Positions 24,370-33,178 of a stretch of DNA of 35,525 nucleotides are shown here, one piece after another. Below the pieces are notes generated by a model. It was not told where the DNA came from and did no database searches. It saw only the letters and a list, made by a program, of their open reading frames with translations. Origin of the DNA: Chloroflexota bacterium. GTDB lineage: Bacteria; Chloroflexota; Anaerolineae; JAAYEA01. The stretch spans positions 1-35,525 of the forward strand of contig JAAYEA010000254.1 in NCBI GenBank assembly GCA_012689325.1, read 5' to 3'. Position 1 is the first letter of the stretch. Each line of letters starts with the position of its first letter. The position numbers and the translations under genes were made by a program.

Positions 24370-26400
24370 ATGGCTACCGAGCATATCAATCGCAGGACGT
24401 TCCTGAAGGCCACAGCCCTCGCCGCAGCAGCGGCGATGGTCCAGGCCTGCGCCCCCGCCGAGCCCACCTCGGCCCCCGCGCCGACCAAGGCGCCCGCCGC
24501 GCCCACCAACACGAGCGCGCCCGCCGCCACCGCCACGCCGGAAAAGATGACCTTCAAAGAGGCCCCCATGCTGGCCGATCTGGTCAAAGCTGGCAAGCTG
24601 CCGCCCGTGGAACAGCGGTTGCCGCCCAGCCCGCAAGTGCTCACGCCGCTGACCGAGGTCGGCACCTACGGCGGCACGCTGCGCACAGCCATCAACAACG
24701 TCAACAGCCTCTTCGGCGATCCGCAAGCGGTGATCGGCACCGAATTGGTGTTGCGCATCGACAAGGACTTTTCCACCATCATCGGCGGCCTGTTCGAGTC
24801 GTGGGAGTTCAACAGCAACGCCACGGAGCAGGTCCTGCACCTGCGCAAGGGCCTCAGGTGGTCGGATGGCGAGCCCTTCACCACCCAGGACTGCCTCTTC
24901 GACTATATCGACTGCAAGGGCAACAAGGAGCTCAGCCCCGCCGGCCCCAGCTCTGCCTGGAAGGTCGGCAAGGCCATGACGCCGATGACCATGGAGGCGC
25001 CGGACGACTATACGCTCAAGCTGGGCTTCGCTGAGCCGTACCCCCTGATCACCCTCCGGCAGTGCTTCTACTCGGGCTGCCAGTACGGCGGCATGTTCGC
25101 GCCCAAGCATTACGGCAAGCAGTTCCATCCCGCCTATGCCGATGCCGCCGCGTTGGACAAGCTGGTCAAGGACAACAAGTTCGAGACCTGGATGCAGCTC
25201 ATGGGCGCCAAGATGCTCGTTGGCTCCACCATCCCGGCGGCGGTCGGGCTGCCCGGCATGACGGCCTTTATCCGCACCGCGGACGACCCCGACCACCACA
25301 CCTACGAGCGCAACCCCTATTACTGGAAGGTGGACACCAGCGGCCAGCAACTCCCCTATTGGGACAAGGTGATCGTCTACATCATCGCCGACAAGGAGCT
25401 GCTCACCACCCGCCTCGTCTCCGGCGAGCTGGACCTGATCGGGCACAGCGCCTACCTCAAGAACATGGAGCTCTACCAGAAGAGCCTGGACGCGCAAAAG
25501 CTCAAGATCTATATGTGGAAGTCCACGCTCCCCTCGGCGGTGCTCATCTACCCGCAACACACCTGCAAGGATAAGGAGCTGCGCGAGTTCTTCCAGAAAA
25601 AGGACGTGCGCGTCGCCCTCTCCATCTCGATGAACCGCGACGAGATCAACGACGTGGTGCACTTTGGCCTGGGCGAGGTGCGGCAATGGGCCATGTGGCC
25701 GGATTCCGCCTACTATCGCCCCGGCGACGAGTCGCATTACGTCGAGTACGATCCCAAACAGGCCAACGAACTGCTGGACAAGGCCGGGTACGACAAGAAG
25801 GACGCTGAAGGCTATCGCCTGCTGCCCTCCGGCAAGCGCCTGGGCTGGCTCATCGAGTACGACCCGGAGCAGGGCGACATCCCGCCCACGCTAGAGCTGT
25901 GCATCCAGTACTGGAAGGCCATCGGCATCGAGCTGACCATCAAGCCGCTGAACCGGTCGCTGCTCAACGAGCGCTTCAACGCCAACGACTTGATCATGAC
26001 CACCTGGCAAGGCGATATCTCGGATATCGTCTGGCCGCAGAACCCGCGCGCGGTCATCTGCGGCCTCTCCAACCACACCTGGGCGCGGGCCTGGGAAGCC
26101 TGGCTGTGGACCAAGGATCGTTTTCCTGACATCGAAGAGGAGCCGCCGCAATGGCTCAAGGACCAGTTCGATGACTGGATGGCTTTCCAGGTCGAGCTGA
26201 ACGCCGACAAGCGGATGGAGATCGCCCGCAAGATCTGGGACCGCTACTACGAGGAACTGCCCTGCTTTGGCACCGTCGCCATCCCGCAACCGGTGGTGAT
26301 GAAAGCCAACATCACCAACTTTCCCGAGATGGGTGCCTGGGGCTACTCGTGCATCCGCGCCGTGCCGGTGAACCCGGAGACCTTCTTCTTCAAGAGCTAG
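24370..26400 (+). CDS. ABC transporter substrate-binding lipoprotein, SBP_bac_5 family, Tat signal
   Basis: 676 residues from ATG 24370 with AAAGGAGAG upstream. Residues 8-13 (RRTFLK) are a strong twin-arginine motif, and VQAC (Cys27) is the lipobox. An Ala/Pro/Thr-rich linker (APAPTKAPAAPTNTSAP) replaces the VPVEK repeats of its paralog at 4448. The mature domain again starts KEAPMLADLVKAGKLPPVE and has LRKGLRWSDGEPFTTQDCLF and YERNPYYWKVDT, placing both in the same subfamily. It is the receptor for the transporter encoded just downstream. The likely ligand is an oligosaccharide, inferred from the propeller enzymes in both loci. Confidence 0.92.
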   Translation: MATEHINRRTFLKATALAAAAAMVQACAPAEPTSAPAPTKAPAAPTNTSAPAATATPEKMTFKEAPMLADLVKAGKLPPVEQRLPPSPQVLTPLTEVGTYGGTLRTAINNVNSLFGDPQAVIGTELVLRIDKDFSTIIGGLFESWEFNSNATEQVLHLRKGLRWSDGEPFTTQDCLFDYIDCKGNKELSPAGPSSAWKVGKAMTPMTMEAPDDYTLKLGFAEPYPLITLRQCFYSGCQYGGMFAPKHYGKQFHPAYADAAALDKLVKDNKFETWMQLMGAKMLVGSTIPAAVGLPGMTAFIRTADDPDHHTYERNPYYWKVDTSGQQLPYWDKVIVYIIADKELLTTRLVSGELDLIGHSAYLKNMELYQKSLDAQKLKIYMWKSTLPSAVLIYPQHTCKDKELREFFQKKDVRVALSISMNRDEINDVVHFGLGEVRQWAMWPDSAYYRPGDESHYVEYDPKQANELLDKAGYDKKDAEGYRLLPSGKRLGWLIEYDPEQGDIPPTLELCIQYWKAIGIELTIKPLNRSLLNERFNANDLIMTTWQGDISDIVWPQNPRAVICGLSNHTWARAWEAWLWTKDRFPDIEEEPPQWLKDQFDDWMAFQVELNADKRMEIARKIWDRYYEELPCFGTVAIPQPVVMKANITNFPEMGAWGYSCIRAVPVNPETFFFKS

Positions 26401-26414
26401 ATTCACAAGCCAGT

Positions 26415-26450
26415 GGCCGTTCCCCTCCTTCAACAGGGAGGGGAACGGCC
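26415..26450 (+). other. Strong hairpin between binding-protein and permease genes
   Basis: A perfect 14-bp stem (GGCCGTTCCCCTCC at 26415-26428 with GGAGGGGAACGGCC at 26437-26450) encloses an 8-nt loop, starting 15 bp after the stop codon. There is no U-tract. Such elements protect the upstream message and partly block read-through, which would give the usual excess of binding protein over permease. Confidence 0.8.
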
Positions 26451-26503
26451 GCGCACGAAGTCACACCTCACTCCATTGCGAGGACTGACGAAGCGAGGGA
26501 CCA

Positions 26504-27496
26504 ATGCGCGGTTATATCCTAAGGCGGGTGTTGCAGTCCATCCCGATCCTGATCGGCATCTCGATCGTGGCCTTCCTGATCATCCAGTTGCCCCCGGGCG
26601 ACTATCTCACCGTTTATGCCTCCAACCTGAGGTCGCAGGGCGAGTTCATCGGCGACGAAGAGCTCGAGGCGCTAAAGGCGCAATACGCGCTGGACAAGCC
26701 CGTCTATATGCAATACATCAGGTGGATCACCAATTTCTTGCAAGGGAACATGGGGCAATCGTTCTATTGGAACAAGCCGGTCTCATCCCTGATCGGCGAG
26801 CGCATTGCCCTGAGCATGGTGGTCTCGATCCTCACCCTGATCGTTACCTATGGCATCGCTATCCCGGTAGGGATTTACTCATCCATCAAGCAATACACCT
26901 GGTCCGATCATGTCATCACGCTGATCGCCTTCATCGGCGTCGGGCTCCCCTCTTTCCTGGTGGCCCTGATCGTCATGTACCTGGGGGTCAAGTACTTTAA
27001 CCTGGGCGCAGGCGGGCTTTTCTCCGCCGACTATTTGGATGCGCCCTGGAGTTTTGCCCGCGTCATCGACATGCTCAAGCACATGTGGCTGCCGGTGATC
27101 GTGATCGGCATCTCGGGCACGGCGGGAACGATCCGCGTGATGCGCGCCACCACGCTGGACGAGCTGAGCAAGCCCTACGTGGAGGCCGCTCGCGCCCGCG
27201 GGCTGAGCGAGCTCAAGGCGGTGCTCAAGTACCCCGTGCGCGTGGCCCTGAACCCCATCCTGAGCACCATCGGCTGGATGCTGCCCACCATCGTCTCCGG
27301 CGAGACGCTGGTCTCGCTGGTCTTGGGTCTCCCCACCACGGGGCCGCTCCTCTACCGCGCGCTGATCACCCAAGACATGTTCCTGGCCGCCAGTTTCATC
27401 CTGATCCTCAGCTCCCTGACGGTGCTCGGCACGCTTATCTCGGATATCCTGCTCGCGTGGATGGATCCGCGCATCAGATTCGGAGGGGCAGAGTAG
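26504..27496 (+). CDS. ABC transporter permease, DppB/OppB type
   Basis: 330 residues, start MRGYILRRVLQSIPILIGIS with GAGGGA upstream of the ATG. The N-terminal IIQLPPGDY motif, about six membrane helices and the coupling loop (RATTLDELSKPYVEAARARGLSELKAVLKYPVRVALNP) are those of DppB. It pairs with the DppC-type protein that starts one base after its stop. It is paralogous to the truncated permease at the left edge. Confidence 0.93.
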   Translation: MRGYILRRVLQSIPILIGISIVAFLIIQLPPGDYLTVYASNLRSQGEFIGDEELEALKAQYALDKPVYMQYIRWITNFLQGNMGQSFYWNKPVSSLIGERIALSMVVSILTLIVTYGIAIPVGIYSSIKQYTWSDHVITLIAFIGVGLPSFLVALIVMYLGVKYFNLGAGGLFSADYLDAPWSFARVIDMLKHMWLPVIVIGISGTAGTIRVMRATTLDELSKPYVEAARARGLSELKAVLKYPVRVALNPILSTIGWMLPTIVSGETLVSLVLGLPTTGPLLYRALITQDMFLAASFILILSSLTVLGTLISDILLAWMDPRIRFGGAE

Positions 27497-27497
27497 C

Positions 27498-28667
27498 ATG
27501 GCAGAGCCAAACATCCCCCAGGTGCAAGATCAGACCTTGGCCGAGATCGGCGCTGACCTGGAAGACCAGGTCAGCAGCAGCGTGCAACTCCTGACCCATG
27601 GACAACTGGTGCTGGCGCGCTTCAAAAAGAACCGCCTCGCCGTCATCGGCGGCGTCATCCTGGCCATCCTGTATCTGCTGGCTATCCTGTGCGAGTTCGT
27701 CTCGCCGTATGACCCGGACCGGCGCTTTCAAGGGTTTGTCTATCTCCCGCCCACCACGGTGCACATCAGGGACGCTGAGGGCCGGTGGCGGGCGCCTTTC
27801 ATCTACCCCATTAAGCGCATGACTGACCCCAAGACGTTCGAGCGCAAGTACGTCGAGGATACCAGCGTCCGTTACCCGATCAAGCTGCTGCAGAAGGGCG
27901 ATGAATACGAGCTATGGGGGCTGATCCCCACGAATGTGCACCTCTTTGGGGTGGACGATGCGGCCGGCCCGCTGGCCATCATGGGGCTGGAATCCATGGG
28001 GCGCGACCTCTTTTCCCGCATCCTCTATGGCAGCCGGATCTCGCTCTCCATCGGACTGGCGGGCGTCTTTTTCAGCCTGATCATCGGCCTGGTCCTGGGC
28101 GGGCTCTCCGGCCTCTATGGCGGCGCGGTGGACAATATCGTGCAGCGGGTCATCGAGTTCATCCGCTCCATCCCCACCATCCCGCTCTGGATGGGCCTGG
28201 CCGCGGCTCTGCCCCCCAACTGGCCCCAGTTGCGAGTCTATTTCGCCATCACCATCATCCTCTCCTTCGTGGGCTGGACCACGCTGGCCCGCGTCATCCG
28301 CGGCAAGTTCCTTTCGTTGCGCGAGGAGGATTACGTACTGGCGGCGACGCAAGCCGGGGCCTCGCGCTGGTTCATCATCTGGGAGCACCTGGTCCCCTCC
28401 TTTATGAGCTATATCTTGGTGCACCTGACCCTCTCGATCCCGGGCATGATCATGGGCGAGACGGGCCTGAGCTTTTTGGGGCTGGGGCTGGCGCCGCCCG
28501 CCATCAGTTGGGGCGTGCTGCTCAAGGACGCGCAAAAAATCCAGGAGGTGGCGATCCATCCGTGGATCCTGTGGCCCTCGATCTTTGTGCTGGTCACCGT
28601 GCTGAGCTTTAACTTTTTCGGCGACGGGCTGCGGGATGCCTCCGATCCCTACAGCCAGCGGTTGTAG
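27498..28667 (+). CDS. ABC transporter permease, DppC/OppC type
   Basis: 389 residues, longer than most DppC proteins (about 300). The N-terminal region (LARFKKNRLAVIGGVILAIL) is the OppC_N helix; between it and the core is an insertion of roughly 100 residues (YDPDRRFQGFVYLPPTTVH...YPIKLLQKGDEYELWGLIP) before GRDLFSRILYGSRISLSIG. This insertion is a feature of one OppC subgroup and would lie on the outer face near the binding protein. The coupling loop REEDYVLAATQAGASRWFIIWEHLVPS is intact. The gene begins one base after the DppB stop. Confidence 0.93.
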   Translation: MAEPNIPQVQDQTLAEIGADLEDQVSSSVQLLTHGQLVLARFKKNRLAVIGGVILAILYLLAILCEFVSPYDPDRRFQGFVYLPPTTVHIRDAEGRWRAPFIYPIKRMTDPKTFERKYVEDTSVRYPIKLLQKGDEYELWGLIPTNVHLFGVDDAAGPLAIMGLESMGRDLFSRILYGSRISLSIGLAGVFFSLIIGLVLGGLSGLYGGAVDNIVQRVIEFIRSIPTIPLWMGLAAALPPNWPQLRVYFAITIILSFVGWTTLARVIRGKFLSLREEDYVLAATQAGASRWFIIWEHLVPSFMSYILVHLTLSIPGMIMGETGLSFLGLGLAPPAISWGVLLKDAQKIQEVAIHPWILWPSIFVLVTVLSFNFFGDGLRDASDPYSQRL

Positions 28668-28682
28668 GCTGGGAGAGTATAG

Positions 28683-29726
28683 ATGAGCAACGAAAACACG
28701 AACGGCCACAACATGCTGGTGCAAGTCAAGAACCTGAAGACGCATTTCTTTCTTACCGAAGGCATCGTCCGCGCGGTGGATGGCGTCAACTTTTATATCG
28801 ACCGCGGGCGGACGCTGGGCGTGGTGGGCGAATCGGGCTGCGGCAAGAGCGTCACGGCCCGCTCCATCATGAACATGATCCGCCCGCCGGGACGCAACGT
28901 CGCCGGCCAGGTGATCTATCACCGGCAAAAGAAAGAGGCGCAAGGCTCCACGGTCACGGAAGAGATCGACCTGCTGACGCTGGAGCCCATGAGCGCCGAG
29001 ATGCGCTCCATCCGCGGCGGCGAGTTCTCCATGATCTTTCAGGAGCCGCGGGCGTCGCTGAGTCCGCTGCACACCATCGGCACGCAGATCATGGAGGGCC
29101 TCAAGCTGCACATGGACATCGACGACGAGGAGGCCCGGCAGCGCGCCATCGAGCAGTTGCAGCGGGTCAACATCCCCAAGGCCGAGGAGCGCATCGACGC
29201 CTACGCCCACCAGCTCTCCGGCGGCATGTGCCAGCGGGCCATGATCGCCCTGGCGCTGGCCTGCCAGCCGGCCCTGCTCATCGCCGACGAGCCGACGACC
29301 TCGCTGGACGTGACCACCGAGGCGCAGATCCTGAACCTGATGCGCGAGCTGCAGGATACCTTCCACACCTCGATCATGTACATCACGCACAACATGGCCG
29401 TCATCGCCGAGATCGCGCAACGCGTGCTGGTGATGTACATGGGCAAGGATGTGGAGCTGGCGCCGGTGGATGCCCTGTTCTATGACCCGCGCCACCCGTA
29501 TACCCGCGCGCTGCTCCGCTCCATCCCCCGCATCGACGATGAGCGCGAGATGCTGGCGGTGATGCGCGGCAACGTGCCTGATCCGTACGCGCTGCCCACC
29601 GGCTGCCCCTTCCATCCGCGCTGCGAATCGCGCCTGCGGGTATGCAGCCAGCCGGTCGAGGTGCCCTATGTCGAGGTGTCGCCGGGCCACTTTGTCCGTT
29701 GCCATCTCTACGCCGGAGGAGGTTGA
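28683..29726 (+). CDS. ABC transporter ATP-binding protein, DppD/OppD type
   Basis: 347 residues. Walker A GESGCGKS (49-56), a long helical region, signature [16 protein letters not shown] (about 178-193), Walker [14 protein letters not shown] and H-loop [11 protein letters not shown] are present, so ATP hydrolysis should be intact. The C-terminal oligopeptide-transporter region ([20 protein letters not shown]) has the Cys pattern that binds an iron-sulfur cluster in some DppD proteins. It starts 15 bp after the DppC stop and pairs with the ATPase that follows. Confidence 0.93.
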   Translation: MSNENTNGHNMLVQVKNLKTHFFLTEGIVRAVDGVNFYIDRGRTLGVVGESGCGKSVTARSIMNMIRPPGRNVAGQVIYHRQKKEAQGSTVTEEIDLLTLEPMSAEMRSIRGGEFSMIFQEPRASLSPLHTIGTQIMEGLKLHMDIDDEEARQRAIEQLQRVNIPKAEERIDAYAHQLSGGMCQRAMIALALACQPALLIADEPTTSLDVTTEAQILNLMRELQDTFHTSIMYITHNMAVIAEIAQRVLVMYMGKDVELAPVDALFYDPRHPYTRALLRSIPRIDDEREMLAVMRGNVPDPYALPTGCPFHPRCESRLRVCSQPVEVPYVEVSPGHFVRCHLYAGGG

Positions 29727-29731
29727 GCCTG

Positions 29732-30796
29732 ATGACCGAAACCACACAGCCCTATCTCGGCCCCTCGCCCGACACACTGGTCGAGGTGCGCGATCTGCAA
29801 AAGTACTTTCCCATCACCAAGGGCTTCCTGCGGCGCGTGGTCGGCCAGGTCAAGGCCGTGGATGGAGTCAGCTTTACCATCAACAGCGGCGAGGCGCTGG
29901 GCCTGGTGGGCGAGAGCGGCTGCGGCAAGACCACCACGGGCCGCCTGATCACCCGGCTCTATCGCCCCACCGGCGGGCGCATCTATTTCCGGCTGGGCGA
30001 TCCCGGCGCCCCGATGGCGGATATCTCGCACCTGGAGCGCGACGAGCTGATGCCCTTCCGGCGGCAGATGCAGATCATCTTTCAAGACCCCTTCACCTCG
30101 CTGAACCCGCGCAAGACGATCCTGGAGATCGTCAGCGAGCCGCTGCGCATCAACAAGGTAGGGACCCGGCGCGAGCAAGAGGTGCGCGTGGCGGAGCTGC
30201 TGGAGCTGGTGGGGCTGCGCCCCGAATACATGATGCGCTACCCGCATGCTTTTTCCGGCGGCCAGCGCCAGCGCATCGGCGTGGCCCGCGCCCTGGCGCT
30301 GAACCCCAAGTTTGTGGTCGCGGACGAGCCCGTCTCGGCGCTGGACGTCTCGGTGCAGGCTCAGGTGCTCAACCTGATGAAGGCGCTGCAAAAGCAGCTC
30401 GGCCTCACCTACCTCTTTGTGGCCCATGACCTGAGCGTGGTCAAGCACGTCAGCGACCGGATCGCCGTGATGTACGTGGGCAAGCTCGTCGAGACGGCGC
30501 AGAGCCGCGAGCTCTTTGAAAAACCGCTGCACCCCTATACCGAGGCGCTGATGGCCTCCGTGCCCAAGCCCGACCCGCGCGCCCCCCGGGCCAAGTTCGT
30601 CCTGCCCGGCGAGGTGGCCGATCCGGCCAACCGACCCGCGGGGTGCTGCTTCCACCCGCGCTGCCGCTACGCCCAGCCGATCTGCTCCACCGAGGAGCCG
30701 CTGCTGCGCGAGATGATGGGCGGCCGGACCGTGGCTTGCCACTTTGCCGAGCAACTCGACCTGAGCGGCGCCTTGGCGCCCCGCACTGAAGCATGA
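29732..30796 (+). CDS. ABC transporter ATP-binding protein, DppF/OppF type
   Basis: 354 residues from ATG 29732, with GGAGGAGG upstream; a longer reading overlapping the DppD gene is rejected. Walker A GESGCGKT (60-67), signature [17 protein letters not shown], Walker [13 protein letters not shown] and the H-loop [11 protein letters not shown] are intact. The [21 protein letters not shown] stretch is diagnostic of the OppF/DppF subfamily, and the C-terminal [12 protein letters not shown] repeats the Cys-rich tail. Second nucleotide-binding subunit of the transporter. Confidence 0.93.
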   Translation: MTETTQPYLGPSPDTLVEVRDLQKYFPITKGFLRRVVGQVKAVDGVSFTINSGEALGLVGESGCGKTTTGRLITRLYRPTGGRIYFRLGDPGAPMADISHLERDELMPFRRQMQIIFQDPFTSLNPRKTILEIVSEPLRINKVGTRREQEVRVAELLELVGLRPEYMMRYPHAFSGGQRQRIGVARALALNPKFVVADEPVSALDVSVQAQVLNLMKALQKQLGLTYLFVAHDLSVVKHVSDRIAVMYVGKLVETAQSRELFEKPLHPYTEALMASVPKPDPRAPRAKFVLPGEVADPANRPAGCCFHPRCRYAQPICSTEEPLLREMMGGRTVACHFAEQLDLSGALAPRTEA

Positions 30797-30800
30797 TTTC

Positions 30801-30868
30801 ACCACAGAGGCGCAGAGAACACAGAGAGGATCTGGGCCAGGAGAGAAGAGCAGTTATCTGCGCCTCTG
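30801..30868. repeat. Intergenic 'CACAGAGGCGCAGAG' repeat with inverted copy
   Basis: CAGAGGCGCAGA (30805-30816) is perfectly inverted at 30857-30868 (TCTGCGCCTCTG), 40 bp apart. The left part (ACCACAGAGGCGCAGAGAACACAGAGAG) matches a type of short repeat (CACAGAG-rich) scattered in intergenic DNA of several bacterial phyla. It lies between the ATPase and UroD-like genes and could fold in the mRNA. Confidence 0.6.
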
Positions 30869-30898
30869 CGGCGCCCGGTGACCTGAAAGGAGCGAGAA

Positions 30899-31966
30899 GT
30901 GAATCCTAGGGAACGCGTGCTGACGGCGCTTTCGCGCCAGGTTCCCGACCGCGTGCCCAAGACCATGTCGCTGTGCCCCAGCCAGATGGAGCGCTTTCAG
31001 CGCGAGACGGGCAGCGCCAGCCCCGCCGACTATTTCGGCTTTGAGACGCGCGGCGTCGGCCCGCTGCCGGTGCAACAGGAGGCCGACTTTTCCCCCTACC
31101 TGGTGGACCTGCCGGAAGGGGCGCGGGTGGACGAGTGGGGCATCGGCTGGCTGCAGACGGAGGGCTTCCACTTTGAGCGGATCATCCCGCCGCTGCGCCA
31201 CGCCAAGACCGTGGCCGATATCGAGCGCTACCCTTACCCCGACCTGGCCGCCGAGTACCGCTTTGCCGGCTTTCAGGCGCAGGTGGACGCCGTGCACGCC
31301 CGCAACCTGGCGGCGGTGGGCTCGGTGACGCCGGTGGGCGGGACGGTCTTTTGGCCCGCCTACAAGCTGCGCGGCATGGAAGCGCTGCTGATGGACCTGG
31401 TGATGGAGCCCGAGATGGCCGGGGCGCTGCTGGACCGCGTCACCGAGATCAGCCGGGCGCTGGCGGCCCGCCTCGCCACCTATGACCTCGACATCCTCTG
31501 GCTGGCCGACGATTTCGGCACCCAGCGCGCGCTCATGTTCCGCACGCCGATGTGGCGCGAATGGTTCAAGGAGCGGCTGCGGGTCGTCATCGACGCGGCC
31601 AAGGCCATCAACCCCAAGCTGCTGGTGGCCTTTCACTCCGACGGCAAGATCGACGAGATCATCCCCGACCTGATCGAGATCGGCGTGGACGTGCTCAACC
31701 CCTTGCAGCCCGAGGTGATGGACCCCGTCGCCATCAAGCGGGAATACGGCAAGGATCTCGCCTTCTGGGGCGGCGTGGGGACGCAGACCACCATGCCCTT
31801 CGGCACCGCCGCCGAGGTGCGGCAGGCCGTCGGCGACCTGATCGGCAATGTGGGCGGCGATGGCGGGCTGCTGGTGGCCCCCACCCACCTGGTGGAGCCG
31901 GAGGTGCCCTGGGAGAACATCCTCGCCTTTTTCGAAGCGGTGGAGGAGTACGGGACGTATAGCTGA
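30899..31966 (+). CDS. Uroporphyrinogen-decarboxylase-fold protein (UroD/MtaA-like), no zinc Cys
   Basis: 355 residues from GTG 30899 with AAAGGAG upstream. NPRERVLTALSRQVPDRVP is the classic N-terminus of UroD-superfamily proteins; DDFGTQRALMFRTPMW and IPDLIEIGVDVLNPLQPEVMD are conserved later blocks. In the cobamide methyltransferases of the family (MtaA/MtbA) zinc is held by H-x-C and a later Cys; here the corresponding place reads HSDG (His246, Asp248) and the C-terminal site LLVAPTHLV has no Cys, so thiol methylation is unlikely. True heme-pathway UroD is also unlikely from context. It follows the DppF gene by about 100 bp. A role in demethylating or decarboxylating the imported compound is inference. 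Confidence 0.85.
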   Translation: MNPRERVLTALSRQVPDRVPKTMSLCPSQMERFQRETGSASPADYFGFETRGVGPLPVQQEADFSPYLVDLPEGARVDEWGIGWLQTEGFHFERIIPPLRHAKTVADIERYPYPDLAAEYRFAGFQAQVDAVHARNLAAVGSVTPVGGTVFWPAYKLRGMEALLMDLVMEPEMAGALLDRVTEISRALAARLATYDLDILWLADDFGTQRALMFRTPMWREWFKERLRVVIDAAKAINPKLLVAFHSDGKIDEIIPDLIEIGVDVLNPLQPEVMDPVAIKREYGKDLAFWGGVGTQTTMPFGTAAEVRQAVGDLIGNVGGDGGLLVAPTHLVEPEVPWENILAFFEAVEEYGTYS

Positions 31967-32168
31967 GAGGTGGTGATCAGGTCACAGGTCACACGTCCCA
32001 CTGCCAGCGGGCTCTATAGCTCGGTTACGGAAGCGACCAACACATCAAGGGCTTTGGTCACGATGCAGCGTGGAGACGCGATAGACGAATCTCATACGGT
32101 CTCCCGATCTATCTGAGTCAATTCGATCTGTCTCGATCTGCGTCCTACTCTCGGAGGAGGCGGCCACT
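31967..32168. other. Intergenic stretch before the lower-GC nuclease patch
   Basis: About 200 bp with no credible coding frame. It holds direct repeats of CGATCT near 32110-32140 and AGGTCACA twice near 31980, but no promoter matching the strong ones elsewhere, and no terminator after the UroD-like gene. Base composition becomes visibly less GC-rich from here to about 33.1 kb. Confidence 0.5.
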
Positions 32169-32852
32169 ATGAGAGTCCCGCAAAGAGAGAAGCTGCGAGG
32201 GAGCCAAAAGTGCCTCCAGATACTTGTGAACGACTATCCAAGCCTCATAAACACCCAGTTGGCATTCTGGATCGGACTGCCATCGGCAGAGGGGATCCAT
32301 TGGCGATCACCGCTCAAACAAGACGAGTACGCCGAGTACCGCGATAGCGACGCCATAGACCACCTCGGCATGTCATTGCCGAAGCGCTCACTCGAGTCCT
32401 TTTGGCCCCGACAAGGTCCGCAGTGGGATGCGCTGGCCAAGACAGATCGAGGTGATGTCATCTTGGTTGAGGCAAAGGCACATATCCGCGAGATGGTGAC
32501 AGATCCGTGCAAAGCCAAGAGCACGAGATCCCAGGACGTGATACGAGAGAGCCTCGATGCCACCAAGAGGTTTCTGGGCGCAAACCCGGATGTTGACTGG
32601 ATGAAGAGCTTCTACCAGTACACAAATCGCCTGGCTCACTTATACTTGCTTCGCGAACTCAATAGCTTGCCCGCGTATTTGCTTCTTGTCTATTTCATCA
32701 ATGACCAAGATGTCGGAGGTCCCGGCAGCGAACAGCAGTGGCAAGGCGCTATCCAGCTTCGAGATTCATACCTGCGTATTCCACCGAAGCATAGGCTGTC
32801 CGAGTACATCCTGCATGCTTTCGTTGATGTCGGGAACTTGGGCTCGGCATAG
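32169..32852 (+). CDS. PD-(D/E)XK-like putative nuclease, hypothetical
   Basis: 227 residues from ATG 32169 with GGAGGAGG eight bases upstream. WDALAKTDRGDVILVEAKAH carries the D...(E)xK order (Asp in WDAL, Glu and Lys in VEAK) of the PD-(D/E)XK nuclease core: acidic residue, beta strand, E-x-K. The rest is helical, with aromatic residues. No named family was recognised, although similar short 'VEAKAH' proteins occur as hypotheticals in many bacteria. Lower GC and different codon choice from flanking genes (ATA, TTG, AGA and CGA used freely) suggest recent acquisition. It has no evident link with sugar metabolism. Function (defence, DNA repair or none) is unknown. Confidence 0.7.
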   Translation: MRVPQREKLRGSQKCLQILVNDYPSLINTQLAFWIGLPSAEGIHWRSPLKQDEYAEYRDSDAIDHLGMSLPKRSLESFWPRQGPQWDALAKTDRGDVILVEAKAHIREMVTDPCKAKSTRSQDVIRESLDATKRFLGANPDVDWMKSFYQYTNRLAHLYLLRELNSLPAYLLLVYFINDQDVGGPGSEQQWQGAIQLRDSYLRIPPKHRLSEYILHAFVDVGNLGSA

Positions 32853-32903
32853 CGGTCACCACCGGACTGCAATGCATTCGATAGAAAGCGCCAGGAAGAA
32901 TGC

Positions 32904-33092
32904 ATGCTATTTGAAAGCGATGTGATCGAGATGGGCTGCGCTGAGCTGAAATCGAGAGGCTACATCGTGGAACAAAGACCCGAGCCGACACGGCGAGGCG
33001 AAGACATCATCGCCGCGCAGAAACAGCCCCGTGCCGTTCGGTTGTATCTAGGAGCCAAAGGTGAAACCAGTCGAATCGCATGGCCTGTTTGA
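32904..33092 (+). pseudogene. Truncated nuclease-like fragment with altered ExK motif
   Basis: A 62-codon frame begins MLFESDVIEMGCAELKSRGY and continues EDIIAAQ, LYLGAKGETSR before a stop. This resembles the first third of restriction-endonuclease-like proteins whose motif reads LYIEAKGETS; here the glutamate of E-x-K appears as glycine (a single-base GAA to GGA change) and the protein ends straight after the motif. Both point to a decayed remnant. It follows the nuclease-like gene in the same low-GC patch. A functional short peptide cannot be excluded, but no ribosome site as strong as its neighbours' was seen. Confidence 0.55.
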
Positions 33093-33095
33093 CGG

Positions 33096-33145
33096 CGGGT
33101 GAGTGGTGCCCTTGATAATGGCGTCCACCTGCCGCCATTCACCCG
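33096..33145. repeat. Imperfect inverted repeat at the right edge of the low-GC patch
   Basis: CGGGTGAGTGG (33096-33106) and CCATTCACCCG (33135-33145) are complementary except for one position that would be a G-U pair in RNA; the loop is 28 nt. No T-tract follows. It may be a hairpin between the remnant and the next gene, or mark an insertion boundary. Confidence 0.4.
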
Positions 33146-33178
33146 ACGACAACCCGACGTACACTCGAAAGGAGATCC

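Noticed and set aside
24343-25737. Minus-strand frame opposite the second binding protein
   Set aside because: Antisense to a clear Tat lipoprotein; it contains a Gly/Arg-rich tract complementary to the Ala/Pro linker.
26415-26450. Rho-independent terminator after the binding protein
   Set aside because: The stem is strong but no T-run follows, and the permease genes downstream have no clear promoter.
27912-29777. Minus-strand frame of 621 codons opposite permease and ATPase genes
   Set aside because: Spans several well-defined plus-strand genes and has His/Asp/Gln-rich composition typical of antisense frames.
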